DNA of 64,000 bases. Source: Adiantum capillus-veneris (taxonomy: Eukaryota; Streptophyta; Polypodiopsida; Polypodiales; Pteridaceae). The translations under genes and the position numbers were made by a program. The notes beneath the pieces are model-generated. The model was not told the origin of the DNA, made no database searches, and was given only the letters and a program-made list of their open reading frames with translations. This document shows, piece after piece, positions 1-11,330 of this stretch (the stretch's first letter is position 1; each line of letters starts with the position of its first letter). The stretch spans positions 92,765,087 to 92,829,086 of the forward strand of contig CM043966.1 in assembly GCA_014529385.2 (NCBI GenBank), in the 5' to 3' direction.

Positions 1-1048
1 TTGATTTAGATTGCGTAAATGGAATGTATACACAATGCAATACCTCAATGCAGACTCTAATGACTTGACATCGACAAATCACCACGATAACTCCTCGGGA
101 AGAGGCACCTCCGGGGCTGATTTGATGCACCTTTGGATCCTTCTCGATGTGGGATTGCGGATGGCCACCAGGGGTAGACTTGGGGCTGATTTGCGCTCCC
201 GATGTGAGAGGAATAAAGGGGCGAATGATGGCTGCAAAAACACTGATTTGCGACGAAAAACGCAGCAGATCTCTCGCATGGAGCAGGGCTGAAAACGCAG
301 ATCTCAATGACGGCGATGGTGGGTAGCAATGTAAGCACTCGATGCCGGCGAGGGAATGGCCGAGAGGAGGCTCGATGGGCTGCCGAAGTACCGAACCGCA
401 ACCGTGAAGGTTAGATCTCACCCGCACCGCGACGGCGATGGGCTGAAAACTAAAAACGGTGGCTGTTGTGCAGGGCTAAAAACACCAAGGGCTGAATTCA
501 GAAAACGCTATTTTCTCCTCTTCAAAAATGCTGGCTGAATTGCAGTCCCTGAGAGAATGAGAATAGCGTTAGCTCCTTGGGTGCCTTTATAGGGAAAGAA
601 TAGGCCTTAAGTAATTATTAGGCCTTAGGTAGGGCAAGTGTCCACCAGTTTTCCCAACAAATAAATCATAAAATAATTTATTAAAAATTGGTCCAAACTT
701 TGTGAGATTGTCGCACATCTGTCCACTTGGGAATCCGATCGACACGCAGTCTGGCACTTCGGATTCGTCTAACCTAGAACTACATGCTCGTCATGCCAGA
801 TGCCCACCGCAGTGTAATAACATCTGTCAAAACGCGTATACAAACCATTTATGCAAGAGGGTTCCAAACTGGAAAACCTAATCTAATGGATTTGTCCGGG
901 CATGCAGGTCCTGCGAATAGGCTCACAAAATTGCCAGTACTAATCCTCCTAGGATTCTAGACATCCCTATCTAGGAAGAAGGGAAAAATTGGCTCTGGAA
1001 GTCGATGAAGTATGTCCACGTGGCACACAGAGCCATGTGCACGTGACA
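1..1048 (-). mobile_element. Partial 3' LTR of Ty3/gypsy element
   Basis: This stretch is a direct repeat of 4768-5796, starting at the shared motif TTTAGATTGCGTAAATGG in both copies. Many substitutions and small indels separate them, so the insertion is not recent. On the minus strand the LTR begins TGTCACGTGCAC at 1048, right after a purine-rich tract, which fixes the inner boundary. The outer end lies before the window. Compared with the other LTR, roughly 240 bp plus the MITE are missing here. Confidence 0.9.
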
Positions 1049-1060
1049 TCCCCTCCTGCT
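1049..1060 (-). other. Polypurine tract of gypsy element
   Basis: On the minus strand the sequence AGCAGGAGGGGA directly precedes the LTR start TGTCACG. A purine run at this position primes plus-strand DNA synthesis in LTR retrotransposons. It supports minus-strand orientation of the element. Confidence 0.75.
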
Positions 1061-2065
1061 TAAGGTGAGGTACGGGTACCGATCTGCATGGCCTCCTTGT
1101 ATGAGGCTAGCAAATCCGGGTAATCGATGAAGAATTCCTCCTCCACCCACACCGCTTCATGTTCGCTCGATCTTTGAATTTGAGGAATATTGTCTCGCAT
1201 CTTTCTTATTGCCAAACTGAAATGGAAGCATTCGAAAACACTTCGACTTGGTAACTTTGACTGGAACAATGATCTCCAGTGGTTCTTCTTTTGGATTGCT
1301 CCTTGGAAGTCCACCCTTATGGTGGCAACCCGATAGGTCCACTTTGGAAACTCGTTGTGCCTCCTGTGGACGTTCCAAAGGAACGGCCACGTGAGGTCTC
1401 GTCTTCTGGAATTTGACCATCCTTGACTTGAGTGCCCTCAAATCCACACAAAATTGAAATGAGTTTGATTTCTTACGAACAAAGAGAAATGGTAAACCAA
1501 AAGACCGTACCTTGGGAGGACAAAGCCTCCTAAATGAGAAATCACCTGGTTTTGGCTTCTCTTTATCCAATGGAGATAAATTTTTACCTACATGTTCTTC
1601 GTTATGCAATTTGTCGAAGACAATGTCCATAGGTCGATGGGGAGGGTGTGTAGGGGAATCATGATCCTGGGAAAACACCAAATTGACCTTAACAAAACCT
1701 TCACTATACCTGTCAGGAATACCCAAGTTCCTTGATGTGGGGTTGACATAGATGATTGTTGCTTGGGCTCCTCGACGTAGCTCTCTGTTTGCCTGGATAT
1801 GAGAGATGAGAGGGAGAGAGAAAATACCACTCTCGCCTCGAATGAGAACAAGCTACGACACATTATCTTTGATGAGAAACGTGAGCTTCTCCCAATTGAT
1901 AATGGGTTTGAACATACGAAACCACTTAATACCCAAAATGATATCACATCCTGCAAGTTTAGAGACTACAAAACAACGAGTGAATTGGGTTTGTTGAATG
2001 ATCAACTTGACATCATCACATTCTTGAAAAATCGAAGCGTTCATACCTTCAGAGAACCCCTGCAC
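1060..2065 (-). pseudogene. Gypsy pol remnant: protease end and partial RT
   Basis: Reading the minus strand across several frame breaks, 1853-2065 contains the post-protease motif CDIILGIKWF. 1157-1726 contains the start of a Ty3/gypsy reverse transcriptase: a FLFVRKK...FCVDLRALKS block, a decayed DLSGCHHK (family DLRSGYHQ), and MLPFQFGNKKDA (family VMPFGLTNAP). The YxDD catalytic block, RNase H and integrase are absent. The reading passes at about 1200 into a short pol-tail-like stretch next to the polypurine tract. This implies a large internal deletion, so the copy cannot encode its own mobility enzymes. Confidence 0.8.
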
Positions 2066-2083
2066 CGGGAGGGTGGGGATGGG

Positions 2084-3555
2084 CTAAGTCTGAAGACGTG
2101 TACATTTCACAAGAGATTCACTTATGACATCTTGAGAACGTCCAGAATCAAACAACACAATGACCTTTTGACCACTAACATGTCCATAACATTTTATGAG
2201 TTCATCCTCTTCGAAAGTCCCTTCCTGCTTAGCTTCTTGCTTTACCACACTCATAGCATTCACTTCAGGGGTAGCATCAGAAGTTGACACAGTAGAGCTT
2301 TCCTTGTTAGATTCTTTCTTATGACATTTCCTTTTCATGTGACCGACTACATGACAATGAAAACACCTATGTTCCTTTGCATACAATGCTTGTTCTTCTT
2401 CACTTAATTGACCACCTAAAACTCCTTGGGCAATCTTTTCATCGGGTGTGAGTTGAGGTTTATCAGATTTTCCTTTACCATTATCCTTAGAGTTATTGCC
2501 CTTAGATGAGATCGAGATGGAGAATTAGATTGAGAAGAAGAACCGAGAGAGTTCTTTTTATGGCTACCATTCCCAATAGAATCCTTGTCCTTTTCCTTAG
2601 ACGAATCATGAGAGGAAGAAGTACCATTACCTGAGGCCGTCTTGTTGTGCTTCATCTCTTGGAGTTGAGCCAAGCAGATTGCTTCTTGCAATGTCTTTGG
2701 ATCACCGGCCTCCACGTCAAACTTGATCGAATGGTATAATCCAAAGAGAAAAGCCTCTAACCTCTCCTCATCCGATTTTTGCAATTGTCCACCTGGCTGT
2801 GACACACGGTTGGCATACGACATCACCGGTTTACCTTGTTGAGACAAAGCCCGAAAATCCTCCTTCAAACGCTTCAAGTATTGTGGAGGGAGGAAGCGAG
2901 TCTTGAGATCCTCCGCGAACTCCTCCCAACTAAGTTCGAGAGGGGAACGAGGTAGGACTCGGCATGGGCGGTTGTATAGGCCACCTCTTGCTTCTCCATC
3001 CGTTCATCCTTCCAAGTGATGGCATCACCCGTGAGATGCATGGAAGCCAAGAGAACCTTGTTATTTTCAGACTTTCTAACAAACCGCAAAATAGGATGTA
3101 AATTGATGCAACCACGAGTAAATGACAATAGCATCCATCTTACCATCATACTTACTAAACGCGATCTTCTCCAGAATTGAATCATTGGTCGTCCGTGTAG
3201 CAATGGTTGCCTCCTAGATGGTCTTGGCAAGCTTTTCATGATCGGGCTTTGAAGATGGGGGATCGGGTCGCACCGCCAAGGTGGTGATGAGATAACCCAT
3301 GGGATCCCTTTCCAGCCTACGAGCCTCGGCTTCGGCCGCCAATCGACGCTCCTCACGCTCCGCCGCTTCCACACGCTCTCGTCGCCGAGCTTCGTCTTGC
3401 CGCATCATCATCTCCATCATCATGCGCATCATAGCATCCATGGGATTTGATGGCGAAGGTGGAGGAGTTGGGGGAGGGCTTGGACGATCCATAGGTGGCT
3501 CTTGCTCGCCTTCTTGATTTGTGGAGGTATTCATACCGCTACAAGTCTTGACCAT
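2084..3555 (-). pseudogene. Gypsy gag with CCHC knuckle and protease
   Basis: Gag starts at 3555 on the minus strand (MVKTCSGMNTSTNQ) with a proline-rich then charged N-terminus (3214-3555). A capsid-like region follows in a shifted frame (about 2877-3200; LLASMHLTGDAITWKDE is a typical gag segment). 2416-2877 carries the gag C-terminus. 2084-2386 has a zinc knuckle CFHCHVVGHMKRKC (CX2CX4HX4C) and then the aspartic protease motif LFDSG. At least two frameshifts break the polyprotein. In this family gag forms the RNA-packaging particle and the protease cleaves the polyprotein. Confidence 0.85.
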
Positions 3556-3820
3556 GCAAGGATTTCTCCTCTTGGTTCAAGGAAGGTCGCAGACTAATCT
3601 TCGGGAGACTATCTACCCCCTCGTCGGCGCACCCCGCATGCAACAACCGGTATACAATTGGTTGCTATTTTCCGACGCTCAAGGCACACGGCTCTACGCA
3701 CAATGCAAGCCTACTGTTCCAAGAGTGGGAGGAGTATACACCGAAGGGCTACCAACACAACCAAAAAACACAAGAGAGAAAAAAAACCTGTTGTGGATTA
3801 GCGGATTAGTGCAAAATCTT

Positions 3821-3836
3821 CAAAGCTTGATACCAA
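3821..3836 (-). other. tRNA primer-binding site of gypsy element
   Basis: On the minus strand TTGGTATCAAGCTTTG directly follows the LTR end (...TGACA). It resembles the TGGTATCAGAGC class of initiator-tRNA-Met primer sites common in plant LTR elements. It sets the inner edge of the 5' LTR at 3837. Confidence 0.75.
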
Positions 3837-5796
3837 TGTCAGATGCAACAGAATTAAAATGGTGAAGATTTAGTTTTACACTCATAGTTACCCGGAACGC
3901 GGAACGGGAACGGCGACGGGATCCCCGCGGAACGGGGGAACGGCTAGGGGTCCGGAACAGGAACGGCGCGGAACGGGAGGTATAAAAAACACCCAAATAG
4001 TGCATTTTTTAGCTCCTTGTGTTTAAATACAAGGAGTATTAGAGTGCTTTGACTTTAATACTCACAAAAAACTCGTTTTGAAGACCATTCAACCTTGCTA
4101 TGACTAGATGATGAGAGAGAGAGAGAGACTCGAGAGAGTGAGAGGGAGAGGGAGAGATTTGAGAGAGTGGGAGGGAGAGGAAGAGAGCTTGAAGGCCTAA
4201 AGCCTTGAGCCTTGAGAAAGAGAGTCTTGAGAGGGAGAGATCTTGAGAGTGTGAGAGGGAGAGAGCTTGAGCCTTGAGGATTAGCTTGTGGAGAGAAAGG
4301 GGGAGGGGGTGCATTTTATGAGTCCTTGAGGCCTTGCACACTTCAAAAAGAAGCCCAAACATTTACTTCAATTTTTTCAATTTTTGCCAAATTTGTTTGT
4401 AGCCATTGGCCGTTCCAAGGGAATTCCGGAACGTTCCGGAACGGCCGTTCCGGTTTGCACTGGCCACCCGAAACGTCAGACGTTCCGGGACGTTTCGGAA
4501 CATTCGAGAAGGGAAATGCCCCCCGGAACGCCGGAACGGGAGCTAGGGGGCGTTCCCCGGTAACTATGTTTACACTTCCACAAAATCCTTTCCTTCTTTC
4601 CTTGCGTTAGTGAATGCTTTGTACTTCAATGAATGTTCCCTTGAGGGGTTGAGAGAATGCGATAGAGATGTGTAGAGGGGGGGAGAGAGAGAGAAGAAGA
4701 GAGCGACACCCGATGGGGTCCCAGCCAACCCTCTCAAGGGCCCCCCACACCGTTACCGATGTGGTATTTGCTTTAGATTGCGTAAATGGAATGTATACAC
4801 AATGCAATACCTCAATGCAGACTCTAATGACTTGACGACGACCAAATCACCGCGGTAATTGCTCGGGAAGAGGCACCTCCGGGGCTGATTTGATGCACCT
4901 TTGGATCCTTCTCGATGTGGGATTGCGGATGGCCACCAAGGGTAGATTTGGGGTTGATTTGCGCTCCCGATGTGAGAGGAATAAAGGGGCGAATGATGGC
5001 TGCAAAAACGCAGCAGATCTCTAACGTAGAGCAGGGCTGAAAACGCAGATCTGGATGGCGGCGATGATGGGCAGCAATGTGAGCACTCGATGCCGGCGAG
5101 GGAATGGCCGAGAGGAGGCTCAATGGGCTGCCGAAGTACCAGACCGCAACCGTGAAGGTTAGATCTCACCCGCACCGTGACGGCGATGGGCTGAAAACTG
5201 AAAACGGTGGCTGTTGTGCAGGGCTGAAAACACCAAGGGCTGAATTCTGAAAACGCTGGTTGCTCCTCTTCAAAAACGCTGGCTGAATTGCAGTCCCTGA
5301 GAGAATGAGAATAGATCTAGCTCCTTGGGTGCCTTTATAGGGAAAAAATAGGCCTTAAGTAATTATTAGGCCTTAGGTACGGCAAGTGTCCACCAGTTTT
5401 CCCAACAAATAAATCATAACATGATTTATTAAAAATTGGTCCAAACTTGCTGAGATTGTCACACATCTGCCAACCTGGGAATCCGATCGACGCGCAGTCT
5501 GGCACTTCGGATTCCTCTAACCTAGAACTACATGCTCGTCATGCCAGATGCCCACCGTAGTGTAATAACATTTGTCAAAACACGTATACAAACCATTTAT
5601 GCAAGAGGGTTCCAAACTGGAAAACCTGATATGATGGATTTGTCCAAGCATGTAGGTCGAGCGCACAGGCTCACAAAATTGCCAGTACTAATCCTCCTAG
5701 GATTCTAGACATCCCTATCTAAGAAGAAGGGGAAAACTGGCTCTGGAAGCCGATGAAGTATGTCCACGTGGCACACAGAGCCATGTGCACGTGAGA
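3837..5796 (-). mobile_element. 5' LTR of gypsy element, MITE-interrupted
   Basis: In plus orientation the LTR runs from TGTCAGATGCAACAG (3837) to CACGTGAGA (about 5796). The homologous end at 1048 reads CACGTGACA, so the original ends were TGTCA...TGACA. Without the 686-bp MITE and its duplicated 8 bp the LTR is about 1.27 kb. The part from 4768 rightwards aligns with 1-1048. The flanking target-site duplication cannot be tested because the other outer end is outside the window. Confidence 0.88.
3883..4568. mobile_element. hAT-type MITE, 686 bp
   Basis: The ends are inverted repeats, CATAGTTACCCGGAACG at 3883 and CGTTCCCCGGTAACTATG ending at 4568. A perfect 8-bp duplication TTTACACT flanks them (3875-3882 and 4569-4576). 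Eight-bp duplications are the hAT superfamily hallmark. Both subterminal zones are packed with GGAACGG/CCGTTCC copies, including a palindromic stretch near 4425-4455, resembling clustered transposase-binding sites. The centre is GAGAG-rich and no transposase frame is present. The element is non-autonomous. Confidence 0.85.
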
Positions 5797-6973
5797 GAAA
5801 TCTCGAAGAACATTGGCATGCGGTTGCAGTTCTCGTCCTCGTTCCACCCACAGACAGGCAAGCAATCTGAGAGATCCAATTCAGTGGTTTTGGATTTTTT
5901 TTGAAGTCTTATATTTCGGATCAGAAGACTCAATGGGAAAAAAGAATTAGTATAAAAAGAAATACCAAAAGGAGGCGTCAGACTTTGGGGCCAATATCTC
6001 TGGGCATGGAAGTACGTCGGGCCATGTCGTTTCCCTCGGTTGTGATTAAAATAAAGTAATTTTCAGTTTTCTCACGTGTCGTGCCAGATTCTTGACTTGT
6101 GGTGTCCAAGTCTGTTACAACCCATCTCCCATATCCCTAAAAAAATGATCACCTACTTCATCGTTAAGATTTCCATCATGAGCATCATAGAAACCTCGCC
6201 TTTCCCCTAAGACGAACACAACTCATCAACTGCTTCAAGGAAAACAGATTGTCTCCACATAAATTTGTCGGACCACATGTTGACTTAGGCCTTCTTCCTT
6301 TCTCATTCTATAGTAACGAATCTTTCTTGAGTCCCCCTTGCCAAAATTTGTGGATTGTTTGTCTTCCACTGATTTTCCGCCGTATCAAGATCCTTTGCCA
6401 GAATGAACTTTAAAAGCTCTGGATTATTTACCTACTTCTTCATCATAAGACTCAAAGAAAACATCCTCTGCAAGCTCCTTCTCTTCGGTGTCGTTCCCGA
6501 GCTCTGCTTCATTATTGTTCTAGATGCACTAGCCCCAAAGATTGGCACCCCGTCTCGGTGTATCCATATGATTATGCTTCGCAAAGTACAATGTCCCACT
6601 CCCGAGGGTACTCCTTCTCTCAACGCTCCCAAGCCAAACCTTAGGAGAAATGAAGCCCTGGGCACATTATAAAGGCCCTTGGCCTAAAGCAATTACATGA
6701 AAAGCTCCGTTCGGAAAGCAATGGCCCCAAAATCTCTGTATCAAAAGTATGCTCCCATTGGGGACTGGTTCGTAAATCGTAAAAAATATGTACGTTGGTC
6801 AGTAAAACGCGAAAATTTCATATGGTATGCCAAATCATCAGCCTCCACGAGATTTGGATTCTTTATTTATTTTAAGAGGTTTTAGATCCCTTGGTTCAAT
6901 GTTTGTAAGTTGGGTTAGGGTTATTTTATTAACCCTTACTCATTTTGGTCCTCTTGGCCTGAAATTCCAAGTT

Positions 6974-6974
<1 letters not shown>
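5797..6974. other. No recognised feature
   Basis: I see no domain, repeat boundary or RNA gene here. Short frames at 6403-6672 on both strands show no motif I can name. Confidence 0.5.

Positions 6975-7020
<46 letters not shown>
6975..7020. repeat. (GA)n microsatellite
   Basis: An uninterrupted GA dinucleotide run of about 46 bp. Arg-Glu repeats in frames across it are a by-product. Confidence 0.95.
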
Positions 7021-7026
<6 letters not shown>

Positions 7027-7295
7027 ACATGAGACAGGAAGGCCAAGTTCCTTCCCTAGAAGCGTTGGCACTCAAGACGAGCGTCCCCAAAAGGTATTTC
7101 TTTTATATTGCAAAAGATGGCCAATACAAGTTGTTGTCACAAGTGCTCAAGGCCTTCTTGATCTTAGTCATCTTCAAGAAAGCTCAAAGCCTTGGTCATC
7201 TTCACAAATGCTCAAAGAGAGATCGCCCAAAAACTGATGATCATTACAAATGCCCTCAAGACGTCTTTATATAGGTACTAGCCTAGTCTTTTGGG

Positions 7296-8640
7296 TGTAA
7301 GGTGGAGCAAAATGAACGTTGTGTTTTTCTCAAGATTAATGATCTTTATTGCTCAAGGTTCCTTTTAGTTCTTAGGGAAAGAGAGAGCTTTCCGTCTTAT
7401 GGAGAGGTGCTATGATCACGAAGAAAGTGAGTGGATATTGTGCATGCAAGTGAATGAGACTGAGAGAAGGAGAGAGAAGAGATACGACACCCGAGAGTTG
7501 TAAAACCCTCCTCCGAAGGCCCCACTCTCGTCGGCGAGAGTGGTCTACTTTGATTGCACAAAGGTGTACAATGCGTATGCAATGGACTGATGCAACTTGG
7601 ACTATGCCGATGACGACGACGGTGGTGACGACGACGACTTGATGGCTGAAATCTGAGATCTAATCGCTGAATTTCGGGATTGTTTGGTGGCTGAAAATGA
7701 CTGTTTTGGCTGCGTTTTTATGGCTGAAAATGGGGGAACGTCTGCAACCAACTTGGGGGCTGATCTGCTACTGTGTCTCAGGCTGAAAACTGTGTGTATC
7801 TGATGCGGTAAGGGGCTGAAACTGAAAACGCTGATGAGTCCTGCTGCTAGCCAAAAACGCTAGGCTGATCTGAATCTGCAACTCAAAAACGCTGATGGGC
7901 TGATGTGAAAAAACGCTAGCAATGCTGAGGAATCTACTGGCGATCACAGGGATCTGCAAACACTAGGGTGCTGTTGTTGATGGTGATAGCGTGCTGTGGA
8001 AGGGAGTGCCAATGATGGGGTGAGCATGCAAAAACGCTAGAGGGTCATGAGGGGGAGTACTGCTGAGAAGTTGCCTGTTGAGCAGGAAGCTCCTACTGCC
8101 TCTTCTGCCAGAAAGTGCTAACTTGGGTTTGCTTATCTATTAACTTAGCAAAATTGCCCTACCTACTTTTGTTGGAAAGTCACTTAAAAATAATAAGTGA
8201 AAATAACCAAAAATAGGAAAATAGGCTAAATGCACTGGAAAATTCCCCTGACTGAATCTGATGGATCCTGAAGGGAATACTGATGATCATGTTGTGTGCA
8301 ACCGGAGGATATGCATCTATGCTAAGTGACTGGGCATGCACGGTCTACGAATAGACTCACAAAAGTGCGAAATCACTGCTTATCTAGACTGGCTGGACTG
8401 ACTGAACCCTGCTGTGGTGTAGCTTGTCTTGAATCTGATGGATCTTGAAGGGAATACTGATGATCATGTTGTGTGCAACCGGAGGATATGCATCTATGCT
8501 AAGTGACTCGGCATGCACGGTCTACGAATAGACTCACAAAAGTGCCATATCACTACTAATCTAGACTGACTGGACTGATTGAACCCTGCTGTGGTGTAGC
8601 TTGTCCACGGACACATAGGGTTGGGATGTTTCACGTGACA
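7296..8640 (-). mobile_element. Solo LTR of related gypsy family, 1345 bp
   Basis: The segment starts TGTAAGGTGG, ends TTTCACGTGACA, and is flanked on both sides by the 5-bp duplication TTGGG (7291-7295, 8641-8645). Its layout echoes the LTR at 3837-5796: a GAGAGAAGAGA..GACACCCGA block, repeated GGCTGAAAACGCT phrases, then CATGCACGGTCTACGAATAGACTCACAAAA against CATGCAGGTCCTGCGAATAGGCTCACAAAA. The sequences are clearly diverged. No internal region is present, so it is a solo LTR left by LTR-LTR recombination. Strand is assigned by analogy with the first element. Confidence 0.85.
8254..8607. repeat. 177-bp tandem duplication inside the solo LTR
   Basis: GAATCTGATGGATC starts at 8254 and again at 8431, giving a period of 177 bp. 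The copies stay alignable through AGCTTGTC (8421 and 8598) with only a few substitutions. The duplication is younger than most divergence of the LTR family. Confidence 0.92.
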
Positions 8641-8654
8641 TTGGGTGTGCCCTT

Positions 8655-8760
8655 GACCTTTAGCTTTTTAATTGTCCAACCTTTGGCTTTTCATTTGTCC
8701 GACCTTTAGCTATTCAATTGTCGGACCTTTGGCTTTTTTAGTATCCAATCCCTTGGCTTA
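8655..8760. repeat. 23-bp minisatellite, about 4.5 copies
   Basis: Units beginning at 8655, 8678, 8701, 8724 and 8747 share the pattern RACCTTTRGCTTTTYAATTGTCC with a constant 23-bp period. The array begins 10 bp after the right TTGGG duplication. Confidence 0.85.
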
Positions 8761-9409
8761 TAAAACGAAGGGCACCGCACTTGATTTCTGTTATGTGCCT
8801 CACTTTAGGACTGATTTGTGACAATACTTCCTAGGTCTATGATGAAGCTTCCGACAAAGAGCAAAGCATCCAAACCTTGAGCAGAACAGACTTTGGAAAG
8901 GTTAGATCAACACTAGTATGTTGTCACGATTTTTGAAATTGTTTTATTAGTGGGTATCTAGCGGAGATTCTCTCAAACACAAAGTCAAATAGAAATAGAA
9001 AACTCAAGCACACGAGGAGGAATGGGGTAGGCCCTATTGCGGCAGGCAATGGAGCATGGTCAACATTTGGCACCCAAGGCGGAGTCACAAACGGTCCACC
9101 AAGAGAGGCTCGCATGAGCAGCCGGCTAGGAAGTGAGCGTGCGGCAGAGAGGGGAGGGCTTCTATCTTTTTTTCTAAAGGTTGGTTGCATGGCGGTAGCA
9201 ATCTTGATGCTCGCCCGCATGGCTTAGGCGAATCACTCTGTCTGGTTTTGAAAGTGCCTGGTTCGAGAGTGCGGCACTATATGAAAATTTTGTGAGGATT
9301 TTGATTCACATCGAGTGGCTATGAAAGAGATCTCATCAGATTCTCTTTAATAAATTTAAAAAGCTACCACTATGTGGCTTGCAAATGTTAATTCGAACAA
9401 AATGTTAAA
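8761..9409. other. No recognised feature
   Basis: A 98-codon minus-strand frame at 8924-9220 shows no domain I recognise and is probably fortuitous. Confidence 0.45.
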
Positions 9410-9469
9410 TGTCAAAGTCGACAATGCGGCAACGTCGAGTTAGGGGGAGAATGCACAAGTTATGTACAT

Positions 9470-9503
9470 ATACATATATGTGTGTATATATATACACACA
9501 CAC

Positions 9504-9560
<57 letters not shown>
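9470..9560. repeat. Compound (TA)n/(TG)n microsatellite
   Basis: A mix of TA, CA and TG dinucleotide runs ending in about 20 TG units. Confidence 0.95.
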
Positions 9561-9561
<1 letters not shown>

Positions 9562-9882
9562 GGGAAACTTTTCTTGAGGATTCTCGGGAACCACATGAAG
9601 AGAGTTTTTCCAGGGCACTCACGAACTCAGATGAGTAGGACCAAAATTTTATTTCACGAGGGAATGAAGCTGCAATACCAATGCTCCTACCTGTAATTGA
9701 TGATCAACAATTGGCGGAGCAGGTTGCACAAGGGATATGGCAGTATCTAATGATGCCTAATGCTTTATGGGATCTGATGTTACCCTTTGATATAGGGGAA
9801 TTTCTCCTAGCTTTTGATCCAGGCAGAGAGGGTTATATGCATAGTCCAAAGCAATTGATGGATATGTTATTTGATCAGGGTG

Positions 9883-10029
<147 letters not shown>

Positions 10030-10213
10030 TGAGCCAACCAACATGGCAATGAATTAGATGATTAGTATAGATGCCTTTATATATTAATTTGGGGAATACC
10101 TAGGGTGGTCCCATTATTTATTATTTCTTTTAAGGAATTATGTTACTTAAATGACATGATTCTGGGTAGGGCAATTTTCTAGGGTGAAGTACTTAAGGTC
10201 GTAAACTTTAACA

Positions 10214-11237
10214 CCCCCTCTACAGCTCGTAGGAGATATCTAGGAAGACCAAGTCAATGAAGAAGCTACCATGGACACCACAGTAGTACATTTGCTACAA
10301 GATAGACCTCGGATTTGCTTGTCACCTGAAAAGAACACCATCTTGAGCACCGGTTGCCTCATAGAAAGTTGACCTTGACCAAACTACATCCAAGAATCCC
10401 CATTCGTGAATTATGCACACATGAAATCCAAGATTTTACAAGATAATGAACTTTGGAACACACCCTATCCATAATCCGTCCAACAACAATATTGTATGCA
10501 CTACATCCATAGTGTTTTATAAATGTCATATTGGTTCCTTGCCAGATGCAATGTGCTCTAGACTCCGACACACCGGTTCAAGCACCGATGAAGTGAACTT
10601 CGACACAGATTGGAATCAAGTATTGGGAGCTCTGATTGCCCCTCCCTACCGGTCAGATGCCTCTCTGGCTGAAGCATGTTGCGGCAACCGCAATCAAGCT
10701 AAAAATCGAGACCCAAGGCCATTGTGGCCGCCACTACATGTGCCATGCCGTCGAACCACCATCATTGCTATCATCATCAAGCTTGCCTTTTCCTTTTTTC
10801 CTTTCTTGAAACTGCAACCTTGCCTCGAGAGTTGCAAGCGTAATGCCCTCACCACCAGCTCGTCCTTCTCATGCAACTCCGTGGACAATCAATGCACTTT
10901 CCGTAACCAATGGTTGATGCAAACCTTCACAAGAGGCCAAGCTTCGGGGGAACAACACTAGAGTCCTCATAATGGAGGCCAAGACAAACCGATCTTCCCA
11001 TAACTGCCCCAAAATCCTGCCCCAAGACTGCTCGAAACTCTGGTTCAGATCCCAGACTGCTATTCAAAACGCTATAGAAGAAACACTGGCCCCTGGGAGT
11101 CTCCTCGCACAGTATTTCAAAACGCTAGGAAAAACGCCGACCCTCTGAGGCTTTCCAAGCGCCTCGCTCTTCTTCTTTTCCTCTTCACCACCCGCAGTTC
11201 TCCCCTCGTGATCAATGGGCACACAGCTTTGATACCA
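10214..11237 (-). pseudogene. Internal remnant of second gypsy-like element, with PBS
   Basis: This lies between the polypurine tract at 10214 and the primer site TGGTATCAAAGC (minus strand, 11226-11237). Only about 1 kb remains, too short for gag-pol. The minus frame at 10694-10888 (MSTELHEKDELVVRALRLQL) resembles the coiled tail of gag proteins, but no catalytic motif is visible. It is a deletion derivative or a non-autonomous element. Confidence 0.5.
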
Positions 11238-11330
11238 TGTCAAAGTCGACGACGTGGAAGCATAGAGTTGGGGAGAAAATGCAAGAGAGAGAGCAGTAGA
11301 AGGAATGAGAAGGGGCTGGCATGGTAGCAA
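11238..11330 (-). mobile_element. Truncated 5' LTR of second gypsy-like element
   Basis: TGTCAAAGTCGACGACGTGG at 11238 mirrors TGTCAAAGTCGACAATGCGG at 9410, and both continue to a GAGTT(A/G)GGG(G)...AATGCA block. Similarity is lost beyond roughly 11285, so this LTR is truncated or replaced. The right edge given here is approximate. Confidence 0.55.

Noticed and set aside
8924-9220. 98-codon minus frame
   Set aside because: No recognisable domain, and no supporting context such as repeats or a neighbouring gene.
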